From Bemisia tabaci (taxonomy: Eukaryota > Arthropoda > Insecta > Hemiptera > Aleyrodidae), in the NCBI RefSeq assembly GCF_918797505.1, contig NC_092793.1, positions 88,052,411 through 88,116,410 on the forward strand: 64,000 bases of DNA, read 5' to 3'. This document shows, piece after piece, positions 23,784 through 36,900 of this stretch (position 1 is its first letter; every line of letters begins with the position of its first letter). Both the position numbers and the translations under genes were made by a program. Under the pieces are notes generated by a model. That model saw only the letters and a program-made list of their open reading frames with translations, searched no databases and was not told the DNA's origin.

Positions 23784-25041
23784 CAGGGCTTCCGCGGTGA
23801 GAATTCAGATAATACGCGTTATGGAACGCAATGGAACGCCCCTCCCAGCGATATAATACGCCCAATGGAACGCGTGTAAATTTTACAAAATACGCACGGG
23901 ACGCACGTTTAGTCATATAATACGCCAATCAAACGCGGAGAATGCACCAATTCCAGAGAAATGTTTTAAAAATACGCCAACGCAACGTCATGACGTCATG
24001 ACCGTGAGGTTAGAAACGTCACTGATGAGCGCCAGTTTCAAATTTTAAGCTTTAGATAAGTATTTAAATTGCTTAGGTCGTACGAGAAAATTACGCCGTT
24101 GTGAATCTAACATTCAAGTTGTATTTCAATTTTAGCCATGTTTGAAATTTGGAGAAAAATTTTTTTTTAAGCAATATGTATGAAGTCACCTATAGTGTAT
24201 GCAGTACAACCAAAAACGGATGCCATCCATTTATAGTAAGTAGTGAAAGGATCTTTCTCCCCTTACTTAAGCAAAAGCTTCAAGACCCAAAGTTACCTAA
24301 TTATAAGAAATTTTGATGATTTGACCCATAGTATAGAAGGCCTTGTCTCCACGGGAAGTTTCCATGGGATTTATCCCAAGTTCGAATCGCAGCAATGAAA
24401 CTTCTGGGATTTTTCCCACTTACCGTCTCCACGGGACGGGGCTCATCAGTCCTGCGACTAGTTTGCGCGGGAAGATAAATTAGTTAAAGTCGAGTATTTA
24501 ACCCGGATTAAAAAAATAGTTGCACTCAATTGACAATTAGACACATTATTTTAACTAAACAAACATTGACAATGTAGTAATGAATAAAATATAGCACAAT
24601 TCGTTTTCACTTCTTCTTCTTCTCTCAGTGGGTCCTAGGGGTACAAGTACCATACTTGGTACTGGGAAAAATATTGATTAACTCAATATTTTTCCCAACT
24701 TCGTAAGTGGGATTTTTCCCTGGGACAAATCTCGCGAAACGGCTCATGGAGACAAGGCCTAAGGAGGAACTTTCATTTAGGGTTACTTTGGGTTAAACAT
24801 GGGATCCAAAAAAATGGCGGCAACAAAAAACAACCTCGTCACTGGTTACAATGTTGCACAAAAGAGCCTGCCTATTGGTCAAGCGAGTCTGGTGTTGTCA
24901 AATCTCTGATTATCATGTGGAAAAAATACGAAAATACGCAATTTCAACATAAAATACGCTAAAATACGCAAGACGCACAATGGAACGCGCGGCTTCATAA
25001 AATACGCACTGCGTCCTAAAATACGCAAAACGGAGGCCCTG
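23784..25041. mobile_element. hAT-like non-autonomous element inside H1
   Basis: The ends are CAGGGCTTCCG and CGGAGGCCCTG, flanked by the exact 8-bp TSD GCCCTGTC (23776-23783 and 25042-25049). The subterminal regions are full of AATACGC/ATGGAACGC repeats, the kind of multiple motif seen as transposase-binding sites in hAT elements. It is itself interrupted by a second H1 copy at 24339-24759. No transposase ORF. Confidence 0.85.
24339..24759. mobile_element. Harbinger-like MITE H1, intact 421-bp copy
   Basis: It has GGCCTTGTCTCCACGGG termini in inverted orientation and is the same family as the outermost element in this nest, in opposite orientation. The flanking 3 bp are GAA and TAA, a TSD with one substitution. 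It contains a GGGAAAAATATTGA hairpin facing its inverted copy. Confidence 0.8.
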
Positions 25042-25184
25042 GCCCTGTCCCGTGGAGACGGTAACTGGGAAAAATCCCAGGAGTTCCATTCCTGCGATTC
25101 GAACTTGGGAAAAATCCCATGAAAACGTCCCGTGGAGACAAGGCCTAAAGACCACTAGGTCGAAGAAAATCTGAATCTATCTTA

Positions 25185-25761
25185 AGGTGTATCTACAGCT
25201 GCGTGAAGTAAGAAATTTCTCCGCGCAGGGGGCGCCACCGCTGTGTTTTGATTTTTTGGTCCACGATTTTAGAGTCCGTACCGCTCCACGTGAGTCCTTG
25301 AGCTTTTATGAAAGTTAAAGGAATTTCTATTAGAATCGAAGTATTATAAGTTCTAGCTATAACATTCCTCTTTCTATAGGCACTAAAACAAATGAGAAAA
25401 GTAATTTCTGAAGCTCTGGAATTTGATCCCAGAAAAAAGTAGGGTTAAGCATGATGACCTTGATGCAACCAATCGCGATTGATCGCTCTCTGCAGTTGCA
25501 GATATCTCTCTCCCACCATGAGCTATCTCTCTCGTACTCATTGGAGTCCCATAAGGAAAACGGGGATCAAATTCCAGCCTTTAATATGCAACTTTGAAAG
25601 CTCATCTTTGACTTTACACATTCTTCAGACATGCTGCTAGAACTTAGGAGCTTCAGAATTTAGAATCTGTGTCTTCATATTTAAATAATCACTGATTTCG
25701 GAGTCGGATTTTAGCAGCGCGACGTGGTGGATTTTTTCGGAACTACAGCTGAAGATTAACC
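25185..25761. mobile_element. MITE with AGGTGTATCTACAGCTG ends and TTA flanks
   Basis: The left terminus, AGGTGTATCTACAGCTG, faces an inverted, diverged right terminus (CAGCTGAAGATTAACC). TTA lies on both sides (25182-25184 and 25762-25764). The right TTA is shared with the next element, which appears to have inserted at the edge of this one. Harbinger-like assignment is tentative; a TTAA-targeting element is the alternative. Confidence 0.6.
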
Positions 25762-25764
25762 TTA

Positions 25765-26710
25765 AGCCGGGATCACACGGAGGCGAAATTGAGCTGAAAA
25801 TGGCACATCGGTGCTTTTGCTGAGTGTTGATGCCAGAATCTAGATTCAGTGGTGTTCACACGTCAGACTGCGAAAATGACGTGAAAATGGCGGAAAGCGG
25901 GGGAAAAAGTGTAAACAAACAAAACATTTTTTTATTGTAATGAATTTCGTCGCGCTTATTTTTAGCTTTTTTTAATATGTAAGTTGTTAATTCAAATTAC
26001 AAATAAGTAATGGATGATATTCTTACGTTCACTTTACTTGCTTGGACGATTCTGCTGTTCCTTCCCGACCTCATCGATCATCGTGAAAATAGCGCGGGCC
26101 GCGCTATCAGTGTTGCCACTCGGATTTTTCAAAATTACGCGGACACGCCCTCAAAATTACGCGATTTCGGCCTCTACTACGCGATTTTTTTTCGTGATTA
26201 CGCGGAATTACGCGGCATAACTTTCCCTTGTAAATAAGCGTAAGAAACGGATGCCACGGCTTTTAAAATACCTTCAAAACTTTGTTTGACCGTCATTCAA
26301 CGTATTTTGGGGGCATAACTGAACAAACAGACTCTTGTTGGCTTCAATGATCTTTCACCGCGAATTTCAAAATTTGGTAATCTCCTTCCAGTTGTACCAA
26401 CTGAACTACAAAAACCAAAAGCTGGGAGGCGGAAATAACGAATATTGAAAAAATCCTAACTATTACGCATAAATTCCAGAATTACGTGGAAAATTTGTCT
26501 CAATATGTGAAATTACGCGGAATTTTCCGATTACGCAAATTACGCAGAATTTTCCGATTACGCATGCACTACGCGGCAGATACATAAATTACGCGAATCC
26601 GCGTAATTACGCGGACAATGGCAACACTGCGCGCTATTTTCAGTAATCAACAATCATCAGCGGAAACGATGAGTCATTTTCACGAAATCGGCTGTCGTGT
26701 GATCCCGGCT
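25765..26710. mobile_element. Harbinger-like MITE interrupted by a hAT element
   Basis: The termini are AGCCGGGATCACACG and the exact inverted copy, with TSD TTA at 25762-25764 and 26711-26713. Subtracting the nested hAT element and its 8-bp TSD leaves about 416 bp. No transposase ORF; the ORFs at 26010-26237 cross the nested junction and are chance. Confidence 0.8.
26108..26629. mobile_element. hAT MITE with CAGTGTTGCCA ends
   Basis: The 522-bp element starts CAGTGTTGCCA and ends in the inverted copy. The 8-bp TSD CGCGCTAT is exact at 26100-26107 and 26630-26637. The interior has many ATTACGCG motifs near both ends. CAG-starting termini and 8-bp TSDs are hAT hallmarks. Confidence 0.9.
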
Positions 26711-26713
26711 TTA

Positions 26714-27770
26714 TCTAGAAGCATTCCTGAAGAAAATCTGAACGGATCTGATCATTATGTTGAGGATTCAAAACTGCGATCCGGAAGAAGATCGCAAGAA
26801 AGTTAACGAGGAAATAAAGACTAGTGTCACAGCTTTTTGTATCCTTGTTGGCTTGATAAGACTAGGTACTGTAAATTTTCCATTTACTTCTTTTTTAGGT
26901 TGTAAATCATGACATGGAATAGCATGTTTCTCTCAATCCGCAGTTACACCTAACAGGCATCATGTTTTTACTTTGTCCTGTTGTTTAAATACCAGTTGCC
27001 ATGAATTTTGCCAGGCCCTCATCACTGAATCCTTTCTCTTCTCCGAACTGAGCACCCATACCACTTCTGCACCTGCCAATCACATTCCATTTCCTTTTTA
27101 TGTTCATTCATTGTCTGTAGAGGTCCTTACATACTTGATTCTTTATCTAACTCTTTCTTGTCTGTTCAATTTTGACTTGCCCAACTCAATGTTGCAGACA
27201 GTCGGTCAGCCACCATCAGATGAGAGATCACAGATTGGTCACTTCCCGTCAAAAATCGCATGGCAAAGATAATGGAGGATTTGGACTTTATTGAAGAGTA
27301 GGGTGACCCTTGAGTGTGTCGTACACTTCTCAGGATTCAGTTTGGAAATCTTTTCCTAATCACCAGAGAATACCGATGAATCACCAGATAAAGTTAGAGT
27401 ACATGCAAAAAGATGTGAAGGCACCCAGATGAGGGGAAAATGTGAAGGCAGAAGGCTTTAAAACCTTTAAGTGTGCAGTTTTTTGTGAAGGAAACTGTGT
27501 AACGTACTCTCCTATGCAAAAAAAAATTGTCAAGTCTTTATGCAAAGGCAACAGTGAAGTGGGCAAGTCATATGTGGACAGCAATGTGAAGGCAACCTCT
27601 ATAAATGCGAAGGCCTTTTTCCAAACATGTGCGGGCGAAGAACTTTCTGCACCCCTGCGTGTCCTAAAGCAAGGATGAAAATAAGTTCGAATTTGTCATT
27701 AGTTATTATGTGTGCGAGCTTATCTTCGAAAAATGATTTTGATGAGTATGCAAGATATCATTATGTGATA
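26714..27770. other. Unassigned sequence
   Basis: Short ORFs at 26973-27272 and 27442-27678 lack recognisable features or splice support. The second is built partly from repeated GTGAAGGC. Confidence 0.4.
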
Positions 27771-28171
27771 CCCAAGTAGCAAAATAGAAGTTTTTCCTAG
27801 AAAAAAAATATTAAGAAAACTTCTAGAAAATACCAAGAAAATGAGAGTATCTAGAAAATAGAAAGAATAAACATTGTGAGTCAGAAGTCTGACCAAAGAA
27901 AATAGATCTATTTCATAGGTCTACTTTCTGTCAACTTTCCATTTGGGAAAAAGATAGAAAATTTATTGAAAGTAGAATTATTTTCTAGCCAATTTCTTAA
28001 TCTTTTCTTTTAAGAAAATGCAAGGAAAAAATGTATTTTCTTTCTATTTTCTTGTGTCTATTTTCTAGACCTACTTCATACCGATTTTCTTTCAAGAAAA
28101 TTGTTCTATCTAGAAAGTAGACATTTTCTTGATGAGCGCCACCTAGAATGTAGATGACAATGCTACTTGGG
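27771..28171. mobile_element. CCCAAGTAGCA MITE (family M5), full copy
   Basis: The termini CCCAAGTAGCA/TGCTACTTGGG are exact inverted copies, flanked by TA on both sides. The 401-bp interior is made of many TTTTCTAG/CTAGAAAA modules in both orientations, so the whole element can fold. Other family ends are at 39245 and 63494-63810. Confidence 0.8.
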
Positions 28172-31100
28172 TAGTTGGAAGAATTTTTGATTGATGTCTG
28201 AAATTGGTATCATCATTTTGATAATTTCATTCCTCTTCGTTCATTTCCTCCTCATTTGTGGAGTATGTACTAAGAGATATGGGGGACTCGGAAGACAAGA
28301 GGCCTAATGTACAATTATTGATAAAATTGAAATATTGATGATTTTAAGTGACACTAGTCTTAATGCCTGTTCTGTGAAGAATTTGCTCCCACATTCCAAT
28401 TTAAGCCTGAAAAAGTCAGTTTGAACTTGTTCTTCCATCATAAGGATCCATGTAATTTCGTAACTTCAATCACTTATCTCCTGAAATTGCAAAATCTTTT
28501 GTATTGTATTTCTTAGAGCTTTCCCGATAATCCTCATCAAGTATGCTGTGACGCAAATCTCCAGGGGTGGGCGGTGGGGCTGCGGAGCGGTGAGGGGGCA
28601 GATGGGGCTGGGGGGCTAGTGATGCACAATAAGTAAAATGATTAGCTAGTAAATGAATTATTACCCACCGTGTTAGGGTATTTTTTTTATTTTGGCCGGA
28701 GCCCATTTTAATAAATAAGCGAATCAAATTATATGCCCATTTACATGGAGGGGTTTTTAACAAATGGGACATATTACCTAAACCTGAAACTATACTAGGT
28801 AGGTATGTAAACCATACTTAAGTAGAGTGATGCTCAGAATGACCAATAACTCATTTAATTTTGAGCTTTATCATAACTTTTTTAAGTGTAATAACATTCA
28901 GTTGTAAATATTTTCAGCTCCATTAGCATTAAACACATGGTATCCCAATATCCAGTGATGGTGCCAAGGAGTTCGTTTCTACTAATATACTCTACTCATT
29001 GAATCAAGAGATGATCAGCCTTCTCAGGATGCTGTGAGTATCCTAGTATGCAAATACATTTTCTGTGGATGAGTTACTCCTCTTGTTTTTAAAAATGAAC
29101 GCAAGTCCAGTCATCTGTGTGAGTGCCTGTAGGTGCATATCCATGGTGAAACTTGTTTCCAGCGTATCTTCTTTGCTGTCTTTATAAGTCTACGCTCCCA
29201 TTTTATTAATTCAAAGAAAAGCAAATCAACATCATTCCTTCAGGTGTTCACAGAACTTCCCTCTCACAGAAAAGAAAAATCCTGGAAGTTTTAAAAAATT
29301 GACTTTGAGCAGTTTCTAATTAAAAAAAAAAAAAGTACCTATAGCAAGATTTCTGCATTGTCGTAAAAGGAAAAACGTGGTTTGGGAGTTTTGTTGATGA
29401 TATGGAAAAAAACTACTTATTACTCATAACTTATTTTTTAATTATTTTTAGTAGCATATGGCACATGCGGCTAGGCATGCATTACATGCTAAAACCTTCT
29501 GTCAGTGCTCAGATTTAAAAATAAGCAACATATACTGCAGACTGCTGAACTAGCATTACACAGTGTTTTTGAACAGTTCTCCATCTACAATAGCACAAGT
29601 TAATACTGGTGTTGCTCATTTTCGGTAAGTGGTCCGATGAGAACGAGCAATTTCTAATTCTTGCATTTTTGAAAACTAATGTGCTCTTTTCAAAATCAAC
29701 TAGAAGTTCGAATGCTTTTTTACCCCTTAAAATTGAGTCAGTCTGCATAGAAACAACGTATAAGCTTTGCAGATCCGCTCAGATTGTGCAACGGTTTTCG
29801 TAATTCGTCACAAGCTAAACCCACATAAACTTATAAATTATTTTAGAGAAAAGTTAGTCAAAATATAAACGGTTTATGGAGGCAAAATGGTGGCCCAGCT
29901 TTAATTAGTCTTCTGCAAATGATGCACCAAATTGCAAAAGGCACCACAACAAAGCTTCAACATTGTTTTCACAAAGGATGGCTCAATTTGGAGTGAAGAT
30001 TTAAAATATACCAGGTACTTGTCCCTACTCGACTACCTGCAGAGTCCCCCTAGGTTCATACGTACCAATGACTCAATTTTTCAAAAAGTGACGCTTGAGC
30101 TCTTTTTTGAATTCCTTATTCAAATGACGGAAGATATCCAGGGGGAGCGAAGTTTGGAAACCTTTAAAATGTACCTGACGATGAGGGGTAAGGGGCTCAG
30201 TTAGAATCTAACACCATGATAAAATTCTAATTAAAAAATTGCCTCTAGTGCTAACAATCAAAAACTTTTCTGTACTCGGCTCAGGTGTATTTTTAAATGT
30301 TTGTGTTAATTTTCAGATTCAAAATGGGATTATAATGATAGCAGTCAAAGTTATCGTTTCCTTCAGCACAGCTGTCAGTAAGATCTCAGTTTTTTCTGAG
30401 AGAAGGATTTTAAATCAGATGTTAAAATAATTTTCAATCATGTTTGTTATAGATAACAACTTTTCTTCGTTAATATTTACCATAGTTATAAAATGCATAA
30501 TAAAAAATTTGTCATGATTCCAAATGTCTTGTGTTACTGATCGCACTGATATTTTAGGTCTCATAAGACCTGCTTAAAATAGAAAGAGAGCGGGGCCAAG
30601 AGAGAGAGAGAGAGTTGAAGAAACTTTAGATGTTCCTCTCTTTGTTTTTTTTCTTTGCCGAAAACCACTCTCTCATCTCATCGCGCTACTATTTATACTT
30701 TTTCTTTCATTCCTTAGTGGGGCTTTTTAACTTAATTCCGTGAACTTACCTTTCAAGTACAACCCATGTTAATTGGACTACATTTTGCAACAAGGAACTA
30801 CTATTTCTGGCTCCTATTAAAATACCTATCTGCTTAGAGAAACTAATGGCACATACGTTGCTCATGACTTGAGCCGGAAATACTAGTTTCTCATTGAAAA
30901 CAGTAGTTTAATTCTGCTAAGATTGTGTAATGTATCTGCGTCTTTTCCATGGTTACAAAAGCTCTACAGTTAGCCTGTTCTCTTCTCCACTTTCCTTACA
31001 GTTTTACACAAAAAAAGGAAAAAAGAAGAAAAAAAAACTGGAACCAAAAACAATTAAAGTTGGTCTTGCTCAACAAAATTGTACTTGTTGAATTTTTTTT

Positions 31101-31329
31101 TGTTTTGTTTTTTAAAATATTTTAGCAACATGTAAATCCACTAACTTTCTGGAGTTTTTGTATTGACTTTATTTTAATCCTCAGGGTATTTAATCAATTG
31201 GCAGGGGACTTATATCCGTTGGCTGTGATCTTGTAGCCACAATGCAAGGTTCAGGGTCACTGTGATTCCTCTCGTTCGCAGGAACTTGCAGGCACTTCTG
31301 AAAAGAGTCAGGAGCGCTACCGTTAGGCA
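28172..31329. other. Unassigned sequence
   Basis: It holds a (GA)n run near 30600 and A/T homopolymers. ORFs at 29515-29748 (minus) and 29932-30204 (plus) look slightly non-random but have no recognisable family. I do not call them genes. Confidence 0.4.
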
Positions 31330-31470
31330 TAGGGGGGGCCGCCCCCCAAAATTTGGGGGGACCAAAAAGTTGCTACCTTAAACCGAGGAACATTCCCAAA
31401 GTTTCAAACTTCTACCTCAATTAGGAAAAAAGTTACAGGGGTGGTAGGTGACTTTTGGATAACCCTGTAT
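31330..31470 (-). repeat. ACAGGGTGT family, copy 2 (reversed, partial)
   Basis: Read on the minus strand it begins ATACAGGGTTATCC, then TTGGGAATGTTCCT, then the G/C homopolymer block, in the same order as the copy at 17849. Confidence 0.7.
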
Positions 31471-31558
31471 AATAATGACTCCCGACACTTTGATGCTACT
31501 TTGATCGGAATTGGTTCGGGAATTTGATCGTCAATCCAGGGCTATAGACCTTTATAGA

Positions 31559-31790
31559 GACAAGGAGGAAATCCACTGCAAGTCTTAGTCCATACACCAA
31601 TAATTTAGATTCTACAGGCAAGGAGGATTTCCACTGAAAGGCGGACTTTTTTTTACCATATGTGTGAAATTATGATATCATAAAGGCAAGGAGGAAATCC
31701 ACTGAAAGGCGGACTTTTTTTTACCATATGTGTGAAATTATGAAATCATAAAGGCAAGGAGGAAATCCACTGCAAGCCGTATGATCTTCT
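31559..31790. repeat. 68-bp tandem repeat
   Basis: The unit starts GGCAAGGAGGAAATCCACTG and recurs at 31617, 31685 and 31753, exactly 68 bp apart. A further partial unit starts near 31559. Units differ at a few positions. Confidence 0.85.
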
Positions 31791-33955
31791 TTCACAATTT
31801 TTTGATTGTCACACTTGATCACGTCGGGGTCACCATTTTGTTGAACTATGCTCAACAATAATTAAATCATACGATGATTCAACCATAAAGCGTATAAAAT
31901 TGGAATAGGTAATTTTATTAATAGTTTTTCATACCATTTTCTGAAAGCTGAACTTACTAACAGGTTACTATTATAGTAAGTACGTACAAAGTTTTTACTT
32001 GGAAGATCAGCTGATGAGTTGCCAAGTTTCAACAGGTCTGGCCAATCAAAAGTTTCGCCTGAAAATAGATCAGAAGTTTCAATTTGACCAGGTCGATGAA
32101 CCCAGGTTAGTCCGTTAGGAAAGTTGAACAAGATAGTGTTTTTTTTTTTTTTTTTTTTTTTTTTTGGGGGGGGGGGAGAGGTTAGGGGGGATGTTTTGGC
32201 CTAAGTGAAACACAAACAGCCACTTTCGATGATCTGGAAGATAGTGTTTGCAAAACGGCGCACACTGTAGGATTTGATCGGAGAACCTAGAGACTACCTC
32301 AATTTTAAAATTACTTTCTTCGGAAAACTAATAATATCCGGAATCCACGATATTTTCTATCTTAGGAAGCATGTATGTGGCATTATTCGAGTGGCTGAAT
32401 CTCCCGCAAAGAGACCATCAAGTTACCTCTTTCACAGCAATTATTTCAATCTGGTTTGGAGCGTTATTCGTTTATCGGTTTAAATCGACTGTACGATTAA
32501 ACGACCACGTGAGGGAAGTTGGGTAGTATGAAATATATTTGTAGAGGTATATTCTATATAACTAGGTAACTACAGTATTTTCGAAGTTTCAATTATTAGT
32601 GATTTCCAGGGATGTCAAAAAGTGATGCAAAGGTAATCTTTTTTCGAAATTAAGAGGCCTATTTTATTTCCGCTCAGCTTTGCTCATGTAACCAGATGCG
32701 AGATGTCAGGTCGAAAGTGGGTATTTTCGTTGTCCTGAGGTGACAGACTTCGGAAAAGTACGGAATCTGAAATTTTTGACCTTGAAGATATAGGCTTTAA
32801 ACATGAATGAGAAAAATCGTGTTCATGCTAACGACTGAAATGCTCTTTGCCCCACATTTCCGATCCATTTAGTGATAGATTTGGTGATGCGCTGCCTCTC
32901 GGCGCTGATTCTCTGGCCCCCACGCCCCGAAAGTTATGATTTTCCTAAGTTGATGCCGTATAGCGTCATCTGAGAACATTCATATGTCTCGATTTTTGGT
33001 CGTTTACTAATTTTCTAAAAGGATGACGAAGTATAAAAATGCGAAACCTCGCGACTCATGGTCTGTTCGAGAATGTGGATAATTTTGGGACTCGGAACAT
33101 ACCAGATCCCCGCGCACTGCGTCAACTTTGATAAATCACAATGCTTGATATGCAAGTAATACCTGACTGTGATCATGTCTTTTTGTTTTTCTTTCCTCCA
33201 AACCAAAAACTGGAAAGAAATAGGAAAAATAAAGAAGATAAAATGTTACTGAAAAATAATTGTTGAAAAAATGAACTCAGTGCGGTGAACAGCTGATATT
33301 ATACTCTCGTCAGATGTTGTTTTTTTATTTTTATTTTTTATTTTTTTTAATCTACTTTTTTATTTATTTTTTTTTTTTTTTTACCGTAAAACCATGTCCC
33401 AATATATCGTTTTATTTAGAAAATGCAAATAAAAGTTTCCAATCAGTGCGTTGTTTAGTATCTGTTTCTCTTGGAATGAAATTAAATGTGACCTATTTAA
33501 GTTAAAATGCGAATCTATTTTCAAAGACACCGTAAATCAATGTCGGAGTTGCAACAACATGCTTCCTGATGATTGCTGTATGATCTATGCTTCTCATGAA
33601 TCCTAACCCCACCTTCTTCCTAATCAGTACCTATCTTCAAAATTCATGGTATATTTCTCTCTAGTAATTGATCTATTTGAATGTTAGGTACCTATGTCTT
33701 CCAAGTTTTGCATTTTCATTGAACGAATGTCCTGCAAATTCTGTGTTACTTACAATGAGACAAAGTGCTGTGCTAATCATGATCTTGGAACAAGAAGTTG
33801 CATATTCTGTCGGTGAAATTGTTTTGCTTTAAAATATTTGTCGGTCATACAAGAGCATTTACTTATACTTGTCTATGCAAGCATTTCCCCTCATTTGGAA
33901 GCCACGCAATGCAGAAGCTTAATTTTTGATTTACTGCTAAAGAGTTACAAAAAGA
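31791..33955. other. Unassigned sequence upstream of the large ORF
   Basis: This includes a T-run followed by a G-run at about 32141-32172 and T-rich sequence at 33320-33382. No supported gene. An ORF at 31862-32131 (minus) contains splice-like signals but nothing recognisable. Confidence 0.4.
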
Positions 33956-36900
33956 ATGAAGCAGAATGACTGCGGGGGAGTATGTCCTCAGTTCTCACAT
34001 GAACATGTTTACAATGGCAAGCAGAGGGAAAATCTTGTGAGTGGTCGTGAAAATCTTACCAGAGTTGAGAGCTTTGTCTGTTGCCCTGATGTAAAGATAC
34101 TTGAACTGAATGGAAATGACCCAGCGTATCGGGTTGTCAACATCAATTTGAAAGGATGTGTAACAAAACTCTGGAACAATATGTTCAAAAACCTAAGCAT
34201 TCACCCTGCATCGTTTTTTGACAATTCTGAAGCCCTCACTTCCAAGTCGCGGCCAAATTGCTGTGTACCAGGCTGTTATTATGAGGGAGAAAGAAAGCAA
34301 ACAACGATGAAATCTTTCTCAGAAACCAGTAAATATGATTACCGAAAACCATGCTGGTGGCATTCAGAGCCCATTAGAGCCAAGAAAGAAAAAGCGGCTC
34401 TAAAATATTGCATATTAGATAAGATTGCTGAGCCTAAAATTTGTGATAGTTTCTTAGTTGAACTGCAACACGTTTTAGCTAGATTTCCATTTACAGATTT
34501 ACACTTCTATTGGGATATATTGCGAGTCATACATGCTGAGATTGAAGTACATAAACGTACAAAAGGGTCAGTCGACGAATGTAAGTACAAGATCAAAACA
34601 GAGCAATTGCACATGCTTAGTTATGCCATTACCAGACTTATTTTGCAGCTGTATTTCATCACCGGTGGAAATCCTTTGCTACCTTTCAGAGGAACAAAAT
34701 CGTGTAGCCAGGCTCTCAATTACCTCAAAGAGGATTTTCCAGACCCGGTAACCGGCGAGTGTACTATCAAACCATTCCCACGTTTAGCCAGATCTCGCCG
34801 TCGTAGTACACAGGATGATGCTAATTCAGACAGAGGATGCGGTTGCCTGCCTTTCGGCCTTTTCTCACGCGTCATCGGTCTCTCCGGACCACAGGAAGGA
34901 ATTAGATGCTTGACTTTAAAAGCTGATAACTTTCCAGACGAATTTACTTATTTTGATTTAAAGTCCTTAACATATTTAATCTGTAATTTAAACCGCAGTC
35001 TTCAACTGGAATTCATTAAAGGATCATCCGGGAAATGTCAAGTTCCCAACTGTTCATATCCTGCACCAGTTAGGAATGAACGAATAATAAAAGAATTAAA
35101 ATCAAGTATTCGTGCCATTGAACAGCTACTTTTTTACCTACGGAGACTTAATTCCTTCAAGCCAACAATTTCCTCCAAAGTCAACGGCAACCAATTACCC
35201 AGAGGCATGCTTAGCAGTGCCAGCATCGAATGTAAGAGCACCTTAAAAAATGGACGAAACCTCGCTGAAATGAGGGGTGAAAAGGGAATTGAAGTCGACG
35301 CATATCAGGTTAAGTGTCCTCCACATCCTCACCAAGATTTTCCAATTGACTTTAGATTTTGTTCTCCGGCGAGAGTAAAAAACTCAAGAAAACCCTGCAT
35401 TGAAAATGAGATAGATGATGGATTAAATTGTAAAATTTCTTCTCAGTTGCGGTTGAAACAAATTCCTCCATCCAAAGAAGAAAAAGTATTTGATTCATGC
35501 TTCACTGAACCATCTAAAGTCAGCAGCACGAAACTGAAATCAAAGAGGTCTCCGGAAGAGGCAAATCGATCGAGGTTAGGTGCCAGTTGCTGTTCTCCTC
35601 GTTCGACCGCAGATGACTCTTGTGAGAAATGCTATCAAGTTAGTGAAGATTTTCGGCAATATATATCAAAAATCAGGGAGGAAAAAAGAAAAAATCGAAA
35701 AAAGTCAACAGGCGCATGCTCTGATGGAGAATGTGACTTCGCATTTCAAGTGCAAAAAGCTCACCGCGAAAGGAAGATAGGTGGCAAGTCAGATGCATGT
35801 AAAGTAACTTCTACATCAAATTTCTGTCGTAAAACGAAAGTAGAAGATCGCAGCGCTCTTTTATTGCGCTGCAATCGAGAATGCGTAACCGGAAAACAAT
35901 CGAAATCATCCACGACTAAACTAGCTAATGAAATAAATCCCAACTCAACCCTTCTGATGTGCGACCAGAACAAGGTTTTTACAAACACTGAAAAAGCCAC
36001 AGACGAACTTCTGAATTGCGATCCAGTTCCCAAATTAGAGGAGTGTAAAAATAAGTGCAATAAGCTGTGTTGTGATGCTGAGTCAAAATTTATAGAGATG
36101 GATAGGTTGGCAATCGCTTCCAAGAGGGGTGGATGCTCTCCATGTTCATTCACAGCATGTGAAGTTAAACGAAAGGCCTCTGTAGGGATTCAAGTTTCAA
36201 CCAGCCCCGAAAATTCCTTTTGTAATGGCCAATCTGCAAAACTTATATCTGATGGCTCAAACCCCGATCGAGACATGATTGAACCGTCAAAGCCCACCAA
36301 AATTATCCAGTCAGAATCAGTCAGACGATCAGACAATGCACGGTGCTCTTCATTACCGTGTTTGCCTCTCAGTCCAGCACTTAGTCTGTTACTCTGTTCT
36401 GAGCTCCACCCAGAACTACTTGAATCACTCTGCAAGAAAGCTTCAAAAGCTTCCAAGACCATGCAGTTAGACTGCACGGAATCAACGAAATCATACAAGT
36501 CTAAACGTGCTGGGCAAGACCGGGAAGCACCATCGACGAAATGCAGAACCCGTAGGTCAAGCTCTGAGGATAACATGAGAACAAGCCAAAGTCAAGTCTG
36601 CGGGTTAGTTAATCCTAGGAGTATTAAATGTCTCCAGAAAAATCTTGAAAGCAAATGTAGATCTTTATCAAAAGAGCAGGGCCTCCTGAAAAAAACTAGA
36701 GATGCATGCATCAGGAGGCAGTGTTTCAAATGTCGTGTTCGCAAAAATTCTAAGTGTAAGAGAACAGGTCCTCATTTAAGAACTTGCAAGTCATCTGAAA
36801 ATTCTCACTGCACTCTTAACGGCTGCAAATCAAGAAACAGCTCAAAATTATTCTCGAAATCAGTGCCAGGGGTTAATTCGTGCGCAGGTTGTAAGTCGAG

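Larger units (their letters stand above)
23457..25145. mobile_element. Harbinger-like MITE (family H1) interrupted by a hAT element
   Basis: The termini are GGCCTTGTCTCCACG and the inverted copy, with 3-bp TSD TAA at 23454-23456 and 25146-25148. Removing the nested 23784-25041 element and one of its 8-bp TSDs leaves 423 bp, matching the intact opposite-orientation copy at 24339-24759 (421 bp). A 3-bp TWA duplication and a G-rich end fit PIF/Harbinger, but no transposase is present. Confidence 0.8.

Noticed and set aside
29515..29748. Minus-strand ORF preceded by an acceptor-like TCTATGCAG
   Set aside because: No convincing donor or family similarity; composition alone is not enough.
29932..30204. 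90-aa plus-strand ORF
   Set aside because: No recognisable domain, no splice or start context, no neighbouring exons.
31862..32131. Minus-strand ORF with a possible 60-nt exon (31999-32058, acceptor TATTTTCAG, donor GTAAAA)
   Set aside because: Too short, no recognisable motif, no adjoining exon.
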